DNA of 64,000 nt from CAVQJU01 sp963754955 (GTDB lineage: Bacteria; Acidobacteriota; Vicinamibacteria; Vicinamibacterales; CAVVIG01), in assembly GCA_963754955.1 (NCBI GenBank), contig CAVWHY010000006.1:62001-126000 (forward strand), read 5' to 3'. The translations under genes were made by a program, and so were the position numbers. Below, piece after piece: positions 28,409 through 37,006 of this stretch. The number at the start of each line of letters is the position of its first letter. Position 1 is the stretch's first letter. The notes below the pieces were generated by a model. That model saw only the letters and a program-made list of their open reading frames with translations. It searched no databases and was not told the origin of the DNA.

Positions 28409-28445
28409 TTCCCATACAGGAGGGTGCCACAGACACATATGGGAA
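28409..28445. promoter_or_regulatory. Inverted repeat TTCCCATA/TATGGGAA upstream of the efflux operon
   Basis: An 8-base perfect inverted repeat with a 21-base spacer between repeats S6 and S7. It lies in the 368-base region between the divergent efflux operon (28294) and the HExxH gene (28663). PadR-type regulators bind inverted repeats, so an operator is possible; no -10/-35 pair was recognised with confidence. Confidence 0.35.
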
Positions 28446-28466
28446 GGCAATAGGGTGGGCCGGACA

Positions 28467-28572
28467 CAGGTTCACGGTTCAGGGTTCACGGTTCAGAGTT
28501 CGGACCGCGGTTCTGCTTCGCGCGAACCCTCAACCTGAACCCCGAACGTTGAACCATGAACCATGAACCAAA
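28467..28572. repeat. Heptamer repeat locus S7, inverted pair (GGTTCA type)
   Basis: Left array 28467-28501: CAGGTTC, ACGGTTC, AGGGTTC, ACGGTTC, AGAGTTC. Right array 28524-28572: GAACCCT, CAACCTG, AACCCCG, AACGTTG, AACCATG, AACCATG, AACCAAA, i.e. the reverse complement with the same period. The pair could fold into a long hairpin. Together with S6 it occupies most of the 28.3-28.66 kb intergenic region; no gene is seen there. Confidence 0.8.
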
Positions 28573-28662
28573 CGCACACGTCCCTGTGAACTGTTCCGTG
28601 CGCGCTCCGTCTAACCCGGCACCATCTGCTGATGAAGCGCTGCGGCGCGGAGGGCGGCCGAC

Positions 28663-29259
28663 ATGGACAAGAACGGGTGTCGCATCCTGCTCAATCGGGG
28701 CATTCGCCTGTGGCTGTGTGGCGCCGCGATGTTGACCGCAGCGGTGCCCGGCCGATCTGTCGAGGCAGCCGACGCCGAGCCGTCCGGCGTGCGGTCGACG
28801 AGTCCCGCCATCCGCGAGCTGATCGACGATGGGATGTGGGAATCGCCGACGTTCCGCGGGATTGTCCGCGCGATCGCTGCGACCGACGGCATCGTGTACG
28901 TGGAGGACGGCGTCTGCCGGCACGGTGTTCACGCGTGCCTGCTGCTGGACGTGACGCCGGCGGCCGGCTACCGCATCCTGCGCATCCTGGTGGATCGTCA
29001 CGGCACGCTGGCTCACCGCGGGCGGCTGGACCTCACGGCGACAATCGGACACGAGCTCACGCATGCACTCGAAGTGCTCAGCGAGCGCACCATCAGATCA
29101 GCGTCCGCGATTTTCCTGTTCTATGTTCAACGCGCGCCGACCGGCAACGCCGCCTTCGAAACGCCCGCGGCGATCGCCGCCGCGACGAGGATCCGGGGCG
29201 AGATCGGCCGGTACGTGACGTTTGTCTTTCAGCAGGTCGCGCTGAATGGGGCGGAGTGA
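28663..29259 (+). CDS. Secreted HExxH-motif protein 1 (putative metallopeptidase)
   Basis: ATG 28663 with GGAGGG upstream; an N-terminal hydrophobic segment (IRLWLCGAAMLTAAVPG) acts as signal. The core carries GHELTHALEVLSE, a zincin-like HExxH with a following glutamate (HExxHxxE), preceded by SDGIVYVE-like TDGIVYVEDGVCRHGVHACL with two conserved cysteines and followed by AFETPAAIAAATRIRGEI. Paralogous to the protein at 54925-55467. No named family was recognised. A small secreted zinc peptidase is inferred from the motif only. Confidence 0.7.
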   Translation: MDKNGCRILLNRGIRLWLCGAAMLTAAVPGRSVEAADAEPSGVRSTSPAIRELIDDGMWESPTFRGIVRAIAATDGIVYVEDGVCRHGVHACLLLDVTPAAGYRILRILVDRHGTLAHRGRLDLTATIGHELTHALEVLSERTIRSASAIFLFYVQRAPTGNAAFETPAAIAAATRIRGEIGRYVTFVFQQVALNGAE

Positions 29260-29303
29260 ACCGACGGGTTCCTGCTAGAATCCGCGGGAAAGCGAGGGAC
29301 CCG

Positions 29304-29411
29304 ATGGCGACACGTCTCGTGACCGCACCGCTGGCTTCAGTCATGGCCGCCGCGTTGTCCGCGGGTGTGGCCGCTCAACCCATCCCCGCGGTCGGCCCGG
29401 CGCAGAACTGA
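29304..29411 (+). CDS. Tiny ORF with signal-peptide-like sequence (gene remnant or small peptide)
   Basis: 35 codons from ATG 29304 (MATRLVTAPLASVMAAALSA...), with GAGGGA 6 bases upstream. It looks like a complete signal peptide (cleavage after GVAAQ) with only about ten residues behind it. It abuts the stop of the facing phosphoesterase. It may be the stub of a secreted gene whose body was replaced, or a short secreted peptide. Low certainty. Confidence 0.3.
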   Translation: MATRLVTAPLASVMAAALSAGVAAQPIPAVGPAQN

Positions 29412-30509
29412 TTACGGCGGCACCTGCGTGTTGCTGGTGAAACACCACCCGACCAGGACCTGCCCAAAGCGGCGCACCACCGCGTCGGGGATGTCGTGCT
29501 CGGTCACCTTCTGGAATGCGAACTTGATCTCGCCGTCGGGTGCGACCGTTCCGAGCAACGACCCATAGACGTTCGTCGTCGCGACTTTCGGAGACGGCAC
29601 GGGCAGCCGGTAGCGCTGGGCGCCGGCCGTGCCGATGACCCATCCCGGCAGGACGCCGCCGTGCTCGCGCAGATATTGCGAGTCGTACGCGTCTTCCATG
29701 TAGAAGTGCTGATGGCTCGCCAGCACGTACACCCGCTTGCGGCCGTTGTCGCGCGCCTTGAGCAGGCTGGCGTACACCCGGCGGCCGGTTTCGGTGCTCT
29801 TCGGCGATTCGTTCATGCTGTGGTCGAAGTTGTAGCCGTCCGGCAAGGCCTTGTGCATTCCCGCGACGATCGTCCGCACCGCCGGGTTCGCGACATCGCG
29901 CGCGAGCGCTCGTTCGAACCACGCGAGCTGCGCGTCGTTGAACTCGTCGTTCGACGCGTTATCGAGATAGAAAAACGACACGCCGCGATCGATCCAGTGG
30001 AAGTACGTCTTGACGCTCTGATCCTCGGGGCTGTCGATGAGCCGCTGGGCGCGCAGCACCGGCGTGTCGTGCCACGGCCCGAACTTCGACAGGAACTCGA
30101 CCCGTGTCTTGGGGAACACAACTTCGTGGTTGCCGATGCCGACCAGAAACGGAATCGCGCCGAACGGCGCCATCTGGTTGTCCAGGAAGTCCTGCCACTG
30201 CATGTCGTGGTACTGGTCGATCGTCAGCGGCGAGGCGAGAAGCTCCGGACGGTTCAGGATGTCTTCGTCCGTGGCGGACGTGCGGCGCAGATCGCCCAGG
30301 TGCCAGTAGAAGGACACGTGGTTTTTCCTGGCCGTCTCGGCGATGGCCGGCATCACGATGTCTCCGCAGTTTCTCGCGTCCGCCGAGACCAGGAACGTCC
30401 ACGAGCCGCCGGCCAGATCGTTCTGCTGGGCCCGAACCAGCCAGCCGGAAAACCCCACGCCCGCGGCCAGCATGACCGCGAGCCACACCCGTCGTCGCAT
30501 GCGCGCCAT
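29412..30509 (-). CDS. Secreted metallophosphoesterase (calcineurin-like)
   Basis: Signal peptide (RRRVWLAVMLAAGVGFSGWLVRAQ). Metallophosphoesterase motifs in altered form: FLVSADARNCGD (first), WHLGDLRR (GD), GIGNHE (GNHE motif), VAGMHKAL, and ASHQHFYMED (GHxH-type late histidines). About 365 residues. It probably hydrolyses a phosphodiester or phosphomonoester outside the cytoplasm; the first DxH is replaced by DAR, so metal binding should be checked. Confidence 0.8.
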   Translation of the reverse strand: MARMRRRVWLAVMLAAGVGFSGWLVRAQQNDLAGGSWTFLVSADARNCGDIVMPAIAETARKNHVSFYWHLGDLRRTSATDEDILNRPELLASPLTIDQYHDMQWQDFLDNQMAPFGAIPFLVGIGNHEVVFPKTRVEFLSKFGPWHDTPVLRAQRLIDSPEDQSVKTYFHWIDRGVSFFYLDNASNDEFNDAQLAWFERALARDVANPAVRTIVAGMHKALPDGYNFDHSMNESPKSTETGRRVYASLLKARDNGRKRVYVLASHQHFYMEDAYDSQYLREHGGVLPGWVIGTAGAQRYRLPVPSPKVATTNVYGSLLGTVAPDGEIKFAFQKVTEHDIPDAVVRRFGQVLVGWCFTSNTQVPP

Positions 30510-30519
30510 TTTACTCCGG

Positions 30520-31158
30520 CTATCGCGGCACCCGGGCGCTCAGGGCGGCGAGTTTGGTTCCGATAATCCGCATCTGAAACGCGTTCGCGGGGTGCGCGTA
30601 GAAGACATCGAGGTCGCGATCGCGCACGCCAAGCTGGCGGAGGACGTCGTGCGCGATCCTCGTTGCCTTTCCGAAACGCTGCTCGTACATCTCCACCGTT
30701 TCCGTCTCGTAGCGCGCGAACGCCGCCTGGTCCTGCTCCCATGTAGCGGGCCGCGGCGGCGGCGGCGCGTGGCGGCTCCGCTCGGCGACAAACGCCAGGA
30801 TGGACGCGGACAACTGCGCGGTACTCAGCCTGAACCCGGCGTTCTGGGCCGAGACGATGTAGTCGAACTGCCGCTCGTGGACCCATTCGTCGGCGGCGTA
30901 CCAGCCGCCGGCGATGGACATGAGCATCACGAACGCGGCCAGACGGGTGTGGCGGTTGAACGAGGCGTACGACGTCGCGATCCAGGACACCAGCTTCAAC
31001 GTGAGCAGAACAGCGGCAGCGCCGAACGACCAGATCGCCACGTCGATCGCGGGCGGGGCCACCCGGGCTCCCACTTCACCGAACCCGATCAGGACCGCGA
31101 CCGGCGGTCCGATGAAGGGCCAGCTGAGCGCGTGGCGCATATCCGAAATTATCGCCAT
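30520..31158 (-). CDS. Membrane protein of unknown function
   Basis: About 212 residues from ATG 31158 (or 31140). Hydrophobic segments at PFIGPPVAVLIGFGEVG, AIWSFGAAAVLLTLKLVSWIATSY and LAAFVMLMSIAGGWYAAD, then a soluble C-terminal half (QNAGFRLSTAQLSASILAFVAERSRHAPPPPRPATWEQDQAAF...). Same strand as the phosphoesterase, 11 bases upstream of it, so possibly one transcript. No family recognised. Confidence 0.6.
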   Translation of the reverse strand: MAIISDMRHALSWPFIGPPVAVLIGFGEVGARVAPPAIDVAIWSFGAAAVLLTLKLVSWIATSYASFNRHTRLAAFVMLMSIAGGWYAADEWVHERQFDYIVSAQNAGFRLSTAQLSASILAFVAERSRHAPPPPRPATWEQDQAAFARYETETVEMYEQRFGKATRIAHDVLRQLGVRDRDLDVFYAHPANAFQMRIIGTKLAALSARVPR

Positions 31159-31206
31159 TTCGGCGCGCACATGCTTTCTTGATGCCGGCGCGATACGATT
31201 TCGGTC

Positions 31207-31671
31207 GTGCCGCGGCTGATCTCGGTGCTCTGTGTCGCGTTGGTTATCCTCGCGTTGCCCGCAAGCGTGTCCGCCACGCTCGGCCGCGACGCGTCGTCGG
31301 TCGACGCGGATCGGGTACGGATGCAGGGCGCTCTGCTCCGCATCGCACGCGACGATGCGTACACCGTGCACGAAATGCAGTCGTCCTCGGGAACGGCGGT
31401 ACGCGAATACGTGTCGTCGACCGGAACCGTGTTTGCCGTGGCGTGGCAGGGACCGTGGCTCCCCGACTTGCGCCAGCTGCTGGGCCCCTATTTCGACGAC
31501 TATCAGCGGGCCCTCCAGGCGGCGCCCGGCAAGCGGAGGGCGCGCGGACCGCTGACGATCTCGCTCCCCGACCTCACCGTGCAGATCACGGGCCACCCGC
31601 GCGCGTTTTCGGGCCGGGCCTTTGTGCCGCGCCTCATGCCGCTCCGCGTGCAGGCAGAGGCGATTCGATAG
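31207..31671 (+). CDS. DUF2844 family secreted protein
   Basis: GTG start 31207, signal peptide (LISVLCVALVILALPASVSATLG). Family features: YTVHEMQSSSGTAVREYVSSTGTVFAVAWQGPWLPDLRQLLGPYFDDYQ. DUF2844 genes commonly sit next to DUF3443 genes, as here (26 bases apart). Confidence 0.85.
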   Translation: MPRLISVLCVALVILALPASVSATLGRDASSVDADRVRMQGALLRIARDDAYTVHEMQSSSGTAVREYVSSTGTVFAVAWQGPWLPDLRQLLGPYFDDYQRALQAAPGKRRARGPLTISLPDLTVQITGHPRAFSGRAFVPRLMPLRVQAEAIR

Positions 31672-31696
31672 CAGCGCCCGGGCTGCGGCAGGGGAA

Positions 31697-32887
31697 ATGG
31701 TGCATCGAACGCTGCTGCTGTCCGGACTTCTCGTCGCGCAGGAACTCACGCCGCAGTGCGGCGGAACGCCTTCGTCTTCTGTCCCGGCGGCGCCGGCTGA
31801 CAACGTCCAGTCCATCCTCGTGAACGCCGGGCCGACCGGCGACTATTTCAACGGCGCGTTCACCAGCGTCACGATTTGCGCGCCCGGCCGATCGACCGGG
31901 TGCCAGACGATCGACGGCGTGCTCGTGGATACCGGATCGACCGGACTGCGTGTGCTCTCGAGCGCGCTGACGCTGTCACTTCCCCAGCAGGTGGGTGCGA
32001 GCGGAGCGCCCATCGTCGAGTGCGCACAGTTCCTCGACGGGTTCACGTGGGGGCCGGTTCAGACGGCGGACGTGAAGCTCGCAGGCGAGCAGGCCAGCGC
32101 CGTGCCCATCCAGGTGATCGACGAGCGTGCGTTCCCGAACATCCCCACGGCGTGTTCGAGTGCCGGCGTCGCGGAAGACACCCTCGACAAGCTCGGCGCC
32201 AACGCGATTCTCGGGATCGGCCTGTTCAGGCAGGATTGCGGGCCGGCCTGCGCGTTCGTCGGGGCGTCCAACCCTGGTTTGTACTACGCGTGCCCGGCGA
32301 CGGGGTGCCAGCCGGCTGCCGTGTCGCTCGCCAACCAGCTGCAGAATCCCGTGGCGTTGTTCTCCAGGGACAACAACGGCGTGGTCGTTCAGCTTCCAGC
32401 CGTGGCGGCCGGCGGCACGTTCTCGGTGACGGGCTCGCTCGTCTTCGGCATCGGCACGCAGTCCAATAACGCGCTCGGGCCGGCGAAGGTGCTGACGGTG
32501 GATCCGCTGGGCAACATCACCACGATCTTTGGCGGCCAATCGTATCCGTCGAGTTTCATCGACTCGGGATCGAACGGCATTTTCTTTCTCGACGCGGCGG
32601 CCACCGGCCTGCCGGTCTGCCCGGACAGCGCCGACTTCTATTGTCCGGCAATGCCGCAGTCCCTTTCCGCCACGAACCGCGGCGCCAACGGGGTCGCGGT
32701 CTCAGCGTTGTTCAACGTGGGGAACGCCGATGCGCTCGATCCCCGCTTCGCCGCGTTCAATGAAATCGCCGGGCCGAACCCCGGCGGCTTCGATTTCGGG
32801 CTCGGGTTCTTCTTTGGCCGGAGCGTGTTCACGGCCATCGAGGGGCAGGGCACGCCGGGCGGTGCGGGTCCCTACTTTGCGTATTGA
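31697..32887 (+). CDS. DUF3443 family secreted protein (aspartic-protease-like)
   Basis: About 396 residues with an N-terminal signal-like segment. Contains VTICAPGRSTGCQTIDGVLVDTGSTGLRVL and later SYPSSFIDSGSNGIFFLD: two D-[TS]-G-S motifs about 215 residues apart, the arrangement of bilobal pepsin-like aspartic peptidases. Several cysteines suggest disulfides (export). Paired with DUF2844. The proteolytic role is inference. Confidence 0.8.
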   Translation: MVHRTLLLSGLLVAQELTPQCGGTPSSSVPAAPADNVQSILVNAGPTGDYFNGAFTSVTICAPGRSTGCQTIDGVLVDTGSTGLRVLSSALTLSLPQQVGASGAPIVECAQFLDGFTWGPVQTADVKLAGEQASAVPIQVIDERAFPNIPTACSSAGVAEDTLDKLGANAILGIGLFRQDCGPACAFVGASNPGLYYACPATGCQPAAVSLANQLQNPVALFSRDNNGVVVQLPAVAAGGTFSVTGSLVFGIGTQSNNALGPAKVLTVDPLGNITTIFGGQSYPSSFIDSGSNGIFFLDAAATGLPVCPDSADFYCPAMPQSLSATNRGANGVAVSALFNVGNADALDPRFAAFNEIAGPNPGGFDFGLGFFFGRSVFTAIEGQGTPGGAGPYFAY

Positions 32888-32899
32888 GCGTCAGATGAC

Positions 32900-34696
32900 T
32901 CAGGCCCCAGCCGGGGCCAGGCGCGCGATCGCCGGGTGCGGCGCCGCTTCGAGGCCGCGCCGTTCACCAATCTGCTGCCGCCACATCGCGTAGTACAGCC
33001 CCTTCTGGTCGACCAGTTCGTCGTGCCGGCCCGTTTCCACGATGCGGCCGCGCTCGAGCACGTGAATTCGATCCGCGTGCAGAATCGTCGACAGCCGATG
33101 CGCAATGAGCACGGTCATCGCGTCGCGGCCGGTGGCCACCGCTCGAATGGTGTCGACGATGCCCTCCTCGGTCAGTGAGTCGAGCGACGAAGTTGCTTCG
33201 TCGAAGACGAGGAGATGGGGATGGCGGAGCAGCGCGCGGGCTATCGACAGCCGCTGTTTCTCGCCGCCAGACACCTTGACCCCGCCCTCGCCGATGACCG
33301 TGTCGAGCCCGCGATCCGCCCTCGCGAGCAGGTTGTCGCACGCCGCCTTCTTCAGGACGCTGAGGCACTCCGCGTCCGAGGCCGTCGGGTTCACGAAGAG
33401 CAGGTTCTCCCGGATCGTTCCCGAGAAGAGCTGCGTATCCTGGGTGACGAAACCGATTTGCGAGCGCAGATCGTCGAGGTCGGTCTCGGTGCCCGGCGTT
33501 CCGTCGTAGAGGATGCGGCCCGATTGCGGGCGGTACAGACCGACCAGCAGCTTGACGAGCGTCGTCTTTCCCGCGCCCGAGGGTCCCACGAACGCGATCG
33601 TTTCACCGCGCGTCAGCCTGAATGAGATGTCGCTGACAGCCGGAGAGGACGCCGACTGGTGCTGGAACGTGACGTGCTCGAACGCCAGCGTCCGCAGATC
33701 GCGGACCGGCACGGGATTGAGGGGCCGGGGCTCTTCCGGGATGCGGAGGATGTCTTCGTAGACGTTCAGGGACGCCTCGGTTTCACGGTAGATGTTGATG
33801 ATGTTCCCGAGTTCCTGCAGCGGACCGAAGATGAAGAACGAATAGATGAACAGGGAAAAGAACTGGCCGACGGTGATGGCGCGCGTGTAAATGAGGTACA
33901 GCATCAGGAACATGATGCTCGTGCGCAGCAGGTTGACCGCGGTCCCCTGGATGAAGCTCAGGCTCCTGAGGTAGCGGACTTTCTTCAGCTCGAGGCGAAG
34001 GATCTTCGCGGTGGTGCCGTTCAGGCGCTCGATCTCCTGCTGCTGGAGGCCGAGGCTCTTCACCAGCTCGATGTTGCGGAGCGATTCGGTCGTGGAGCCG
34101 GCAAGGGCCGTCGTCTCCGCGACGATCACCTTCTGAATCTGCTTGATGCGCCGGCTGAGCACGGAGCTGAGCAGCCCGAGAATCGGCACCGTGAGGAAGT
34201 ACACCGGCGCGATCAGCCAGTGCACGCTGAACGCGTACACCATCACGAAAATGATGCCGACGAGCGACGTGAAGAGGACGTTGACCGCCGTGGAAATGAG
34301 CTTCTCGACGTCGGAACGGACCTTCTGCAGCCGGCCGAGCGTTTCCCCGCTGCGTTGATCCTCGAACACGGAATAGGGAAGCTTCAGCGAGTGCTGGATG
34401 CCGTCCGAATACAGCTGCGCGCCGATACGCTGCGTGATGACGTTGATGTAGTAGTCCTGGAAGTTCTTCGCGACGCGTGACACGAACGCCACGCCGACCG
34501 CCGCGCCGAGCAGCAGGCTGACGCCGCTGAAGAACTGGGCCGTCGTGTATTCCTGGAAACGGGTGGCGTACCTGTCGATGACGTGTCGGAGGATCAGCGG
34601 ATCGAGCAGCGAGAACACCTGGTTGATGGCGGCCAGGCCGAGGGCGAGGGCCACGAGGCTCGCGTAGCTGCGCAGGTATCCGTAGAGCACCTTCAT
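32900..34696 (-). CDS. ABC exporter, fused membrane and ATPase domains
   Basis: About 598 residues from ATG 34696. Six TM helices (first LVALALGLAAINQVFSLLDPLIL), intracellular loop with the GETLGRLQKVRSDVEKLI motif, then NBD with Walker A GPSGAGKTT, Q-loop VTQDTQLFSGTIRENL, signature VSGGEKQRLSIARAL, Walker B LLVFDEATSSLDS and H-loop IAHRLST. MsbA/LmrA-type half transporter working as a homodimer. Substrate unknown. Confidence 0.9.
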   Translation of the reverse strand: MKVLYGYLRSYASLVALALGLAAINQVFSLLDPLILRHVIDRYATRFQEYTTAQFFSGVSLLLGAAVGVAFVSRVAKNFQDYYINVITQRIGAQLYSDGIQHSLKLPYSVFEDQRSGETLGRLQKVRSDVEKLISTAVNVLFTSLVGIIFVMVYAFSVHWLIAPVYFLTVPILGLLSSVLSRRIKQIQKVIVAETTALAGSTTESLRNIELVKSLGLQQQEIERLNGTTAKILRLELKKVRYLRSLSFIQGTAVNLLRTSIMFLMLYLIYTRAITVGQFFSLFIYSFFIFGPLQELGNIINIYRETEASLNVYEDILRIPEEPRPLNPVPVRDLRTLAFEHVTFQHQSASSPAVSDISFRLTRGETIAFVGPSGAGKTTLVKLLVGLYRPQSGRILYDGTPGTETDLDDLRSQIGFVTQDTQLFSGTIRENLLFVNPTASDAECLSVLKKAACDNLLARADRGLDTVIGEGGVKVSGGEKQRLSIARALLRHPHLLVFDEATSSLDSLTEEGIVDTIRAVATGRDAMTVLIAHRLSTILHADRIHVLERGRIVETGRHDELVDQKGLYYAMWRQQIGERRGLEAAPHPAIARLAPAGA

Positions 34697-34728
34697 GCAG
34701 CTGATTGTACGTGAGGCGAAACGCGAAA

Positions 34729-34758
34729 CCGGCATGACCTCGCGAGAGGCCATGCCGG
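34729..34758 (-). terminator. Hairpin terminator after the pilin gene
   Basis: CCGGCATG at 34729-34736 and CATGCCGG at 34751-34758 form a stem, with a second inner CCTC/GAGG pair. Read on the minus strand the hairpin is followed by a T-rich stretch (TTTCGCGTTTCG). It lies between the pilin and the ABC exporter, both on the minus strand. Confidence 0.6.
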
Positions 34759-34781
34759 CGGAGAAGAGGCGGTCGAGCGAG

Positions 34782-35282
34782 TTACTGAATCGGGGTCGCA
34801 GCGGCCGGAATCGGGTCGGCCGGGGCGGCGGCGGTGCTGGTGTAGAAGATCGTGCCCTGCTCGGTCGTCGCGAACGACCGCGTGCCGGTCGAACCGAACG
34901 AGAGCGGACGCGCCGTCGCGTAGTAGTTGGTCGTCGTGCCCGTGCAGCCCGCCGGGGGCGCCGGAATCGCCGCGCCGAGCGACGACTGGACCATCGTCAC
35001 CGTGAAGCCGCTCTTCGCCACCGACGCTGCGCTCGTGAGGTCGGGCGACAGGAAGTTGCCGGCGATGCGCAGCTCGGTGAGGCTCGGCGAGTAGCCGTTG
35101 CACTGCTGCGAGTAGTTCTGCTGCGAGGTGTTGATGGCGCGCATCGACCCGATGGCCGACGCCTCGTTGCCCGACATACGGGCGCGGAGCAGGCCGGGCA
35201 CCGCGATCGCCGCGATGATGCCGATGATTGCAACCACGATCAGCAGCTCGATCAGTGTGAAGCCCTTCTGGTTCGTTCTCAT
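34782..35282 (-). CDS. pilA: Type IV pilin, PilA-like
   Basis: ATG 35282 with AAGGAG box. Short leader MRTNQKG followed by FTLIELLIVVAIIGIIAAIAVPGLLRARM: prepilin cleavage after Gly, methylated Phe, Glu5, and the hydrophobic assembly helix. A mature protein of about 160 residues with two cysteines (QQCNGY and AGCTGT) that may form a disulfide. It is behind a sigma-54 promoter. No other pilus genes are in the window. Confidence 0.9.
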   Translation of the reverse strand: MRTNQKGFTLIELLIVVAIIGIIAAIAVPGLLRARMSGNEASAIGSMRAINTSQQNYSQQCNGYSPSLTELRIAGNFLSPDLTSAASVAKSGFTVTMVQSSLGAAIPAPPAGCTGTTTNYYATARPLSFGSTGTRSFATTEQGTIFYTSTAAAPADPIPAAATPIQ

Positions 35283-35359
35283 TACTCTCTTCTCCTTAAA
35301 AGCAAGTCTTTCAGTTTGACGGCTGCTCCCTTCTCGGGGCGGCCGTGCCCGACTCTTGA

Positions 35360-35374
35360 GCAACCGCGGTGCCA
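35360..35374 (-). promoter_or_regulatory. Sigma-54 (RpoN) promoter for the pilin gene
   Basis: On the minus strand the sequence reads TGGCAC, five bases, TTGC, a full match to the -24/-12 consensus of RpoN promoters. It lies about 78 bases before the pilin start. Sigma-54 control of pilA is established in several bacteria (for example Myxococcus and Pseudomonas). Confidence 0.75.
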
Positions 35375-35480
35375 CATCCATATAGTTCGCTAAGCGTCGT
35401 CGGATCAGTCATTTACGCTGGCGCGTTCCTGCCAAGCGCTGGCGAATCTGACAGTATTTGTCACAATGGCCTGACCCGTA

Positions 35481-36992
35481 ATGTCATGTAGAGTCGCGTT
35501 ACCCCATGCAGGACGCGGACAGACACATCAACCAATTGATCTTCGGGCCGCCGCCGCTGACGCCATGCGTGCCCACGGCTTCGAACCCGAATTCTCTCAG
35601 CAGGTCCTCGGCGAAGTCGCCGCGCTCGAAACGCACCCGCCGCCAATCCATCCCGGCGACGGCATTCGCGATCTGCGCCGGCTGCCCTGGTCGTCAATCG
35701 ACAACGACACCTCGCGCGACCTCGATCAGCTCGAGGCCGCGGAACGGCTGCCCGACGGCGCGACCCGAATCCAGGTGGCGATTGCCGACGTGGACGCGTT
35801 CGTCCACCAGCGCTCGGCGATCGACGAGCACGCGGCACGCGCGACCACGACCGTCTACACGGGCGTGAGGAATTTTCCGATGCTGCCGGACGCGCTGTCG
35901 ACGCACGCGACGTCGCTGCTCGAATCGCAGGACAACCTGAGCGTCGTGATCGAGTTCGTCGTGGCGCCGGACGGCGCCGTGCAGTCGAGCGACATCTATC
36001 GCGCGATCGTCCGCAACACGGCGCAGCTGACATACGACGGCGTGGCCGCGTGGCTCGACGGAGGCGCGGCGCCTCACAAGGTGGCGGGGTCGCCGGTGCT
36101 GCAGGGCCAGCTGCGACTGCAGGATGCCGCGGCCCAGTTACTCAGGCAGGCGCGATACCGCCACGGCGCGCTGAACATCGAGACGATCGAAACGCGCCCG
36201 GTGATCCTGCACGACCAGGTCGTGGACATCGTGCGCCAGGGCAAGAACCGCGCGACCGAGCTCATCGAAGACTTCATGATCGCGGCGAACGCGATCGTGG
36301 CCCGAATGCTCGAGACGCGGCACGTGTCGTCGATCCGCCGTGTGGTGAGGACGCCCGAACGCTGGGACCGCATCGTGGCGCTCGCACAGAGCGTCGGGCG
36401 CACGCTGCCGGCCGTCCCGGATTCCGGGGCCCTGAACGAGTTCCTCGTGGAGCGCAAGGCTGCCGACCCGGACCGGTTCGCCGACCTGTCGCTGGCGGTC
36501 ATCAAGTTGATGGGGCCCGGCGAATACGTCCTCGAACGCCCCGGCGATCCGAACCAGGGGCACTTCGGCCTGGCGGTGGAAGACTACACGCACTCCACGG
36601 CACCCAACCGCCGTTTCGCGGATCTCGTCACGCAGCGCCTGGTCAAGGCGACGCTGGCGGCCGCGGCGTCGCCGTACAGCGACGACGAACTGGCGGGCAT
36701 CGCGAAAAACTGCACGGCGAAGGAAAACGCCTCGCGAAAAGTGGAGCGCGAGATGTCCAAGCGGATCGCCGCCGTCGCGATGTCGGGCAGAATCGGTGAA
36801 GTGTTCGACGCCGTGGTGACGGGCGTCACGCCCCGCGGCACCTTCGTGCGCATCCTGGCGCCTCGCGTGGAAGGCCTGCTGGCCCGCGGCCAGGAGGGCG
36901 CGGACGTCGGCGACAAGCTCCGCGTCGCCCTCATAAGTACCGATGTCCAGCACGGCTACATTGATTTCGCGCGTGCCGGGGATCGGATGTAG
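35481..36992 (+). CDS. RNB-domain exoribonuclease (RNase II/R-like)
   Basis: RNB domain with metal-binding aspartates in SSIDNDTSRDLDQLEAAERLPDGATRIQVAIADVDAFV, then RATTTVYTGVRNFPMLPDALST, IEDFMIAANAIVARML, GHFGLAVEDYTHSTAPNRRFADLVTQR and a C-terminal S1-like region (FDAVVTGVTPRGTFVRILAPRVEGLL). The start is uncertain: 35481 in this frame, or ATG 35506 with a one-base frameshift near 35535 (MQDADRHIN, then PIDLRAAAADAM). No cold-shock domains at the N-terminus, so shorter than RNase R. Roughly 500 residues. Confidence 0.85.
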   Translation: MSCRVALPHAGRGQTHQPIDLRAAAADAMRAHGFEPEFSQQVLGEVAALETHPPPIHPGDGIRDLRRLPWSSIDNDTSRDLDQLEAAERLPDGATRIQVAIADVDAFVHQRSAIDEHAARATTTVYTGVRNFPMLPDALSTHATSLLESQDNLSVVIEFVVAPDGAVQSSDIYRAIVRNTAQLTYDGVAAWLDGGAAPHKVAGSPVLQGQLRLQDAAAQLLRQARYRHGALNIETIETRPVILHDQVVDIVRQGKNRATELIEDFMIAANAIVARMLETRHVSSIRRVVRTPERWDRIVALAQSVGRTLPAVPDSGALNEFLVERKAADPDRFADLSLAVIKLMGPGEYVLERPGDPNQGHFGLAVEDYTHSTAPNRRFADLVTQRLVKATLAAAASPYSDDELAGIAKNCTAKENASRKVEREMSKRIAAVAMSGRIGEVFDAVVTGVTPRGTFVRILAPRVEGLLARGQEGADVGDKLRVALISTDVQHGYIDFARAGDRM

Positions 36993-37006
36993 ACTGCGGG
37001 CGGCAC

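Noticed and set aside
32900..34696. ABC exporter as part of the efflux operon
   Set aside because: It is 4.6 kb away behind oppositely directed genes and has its own fused ATPase; no link is visible.
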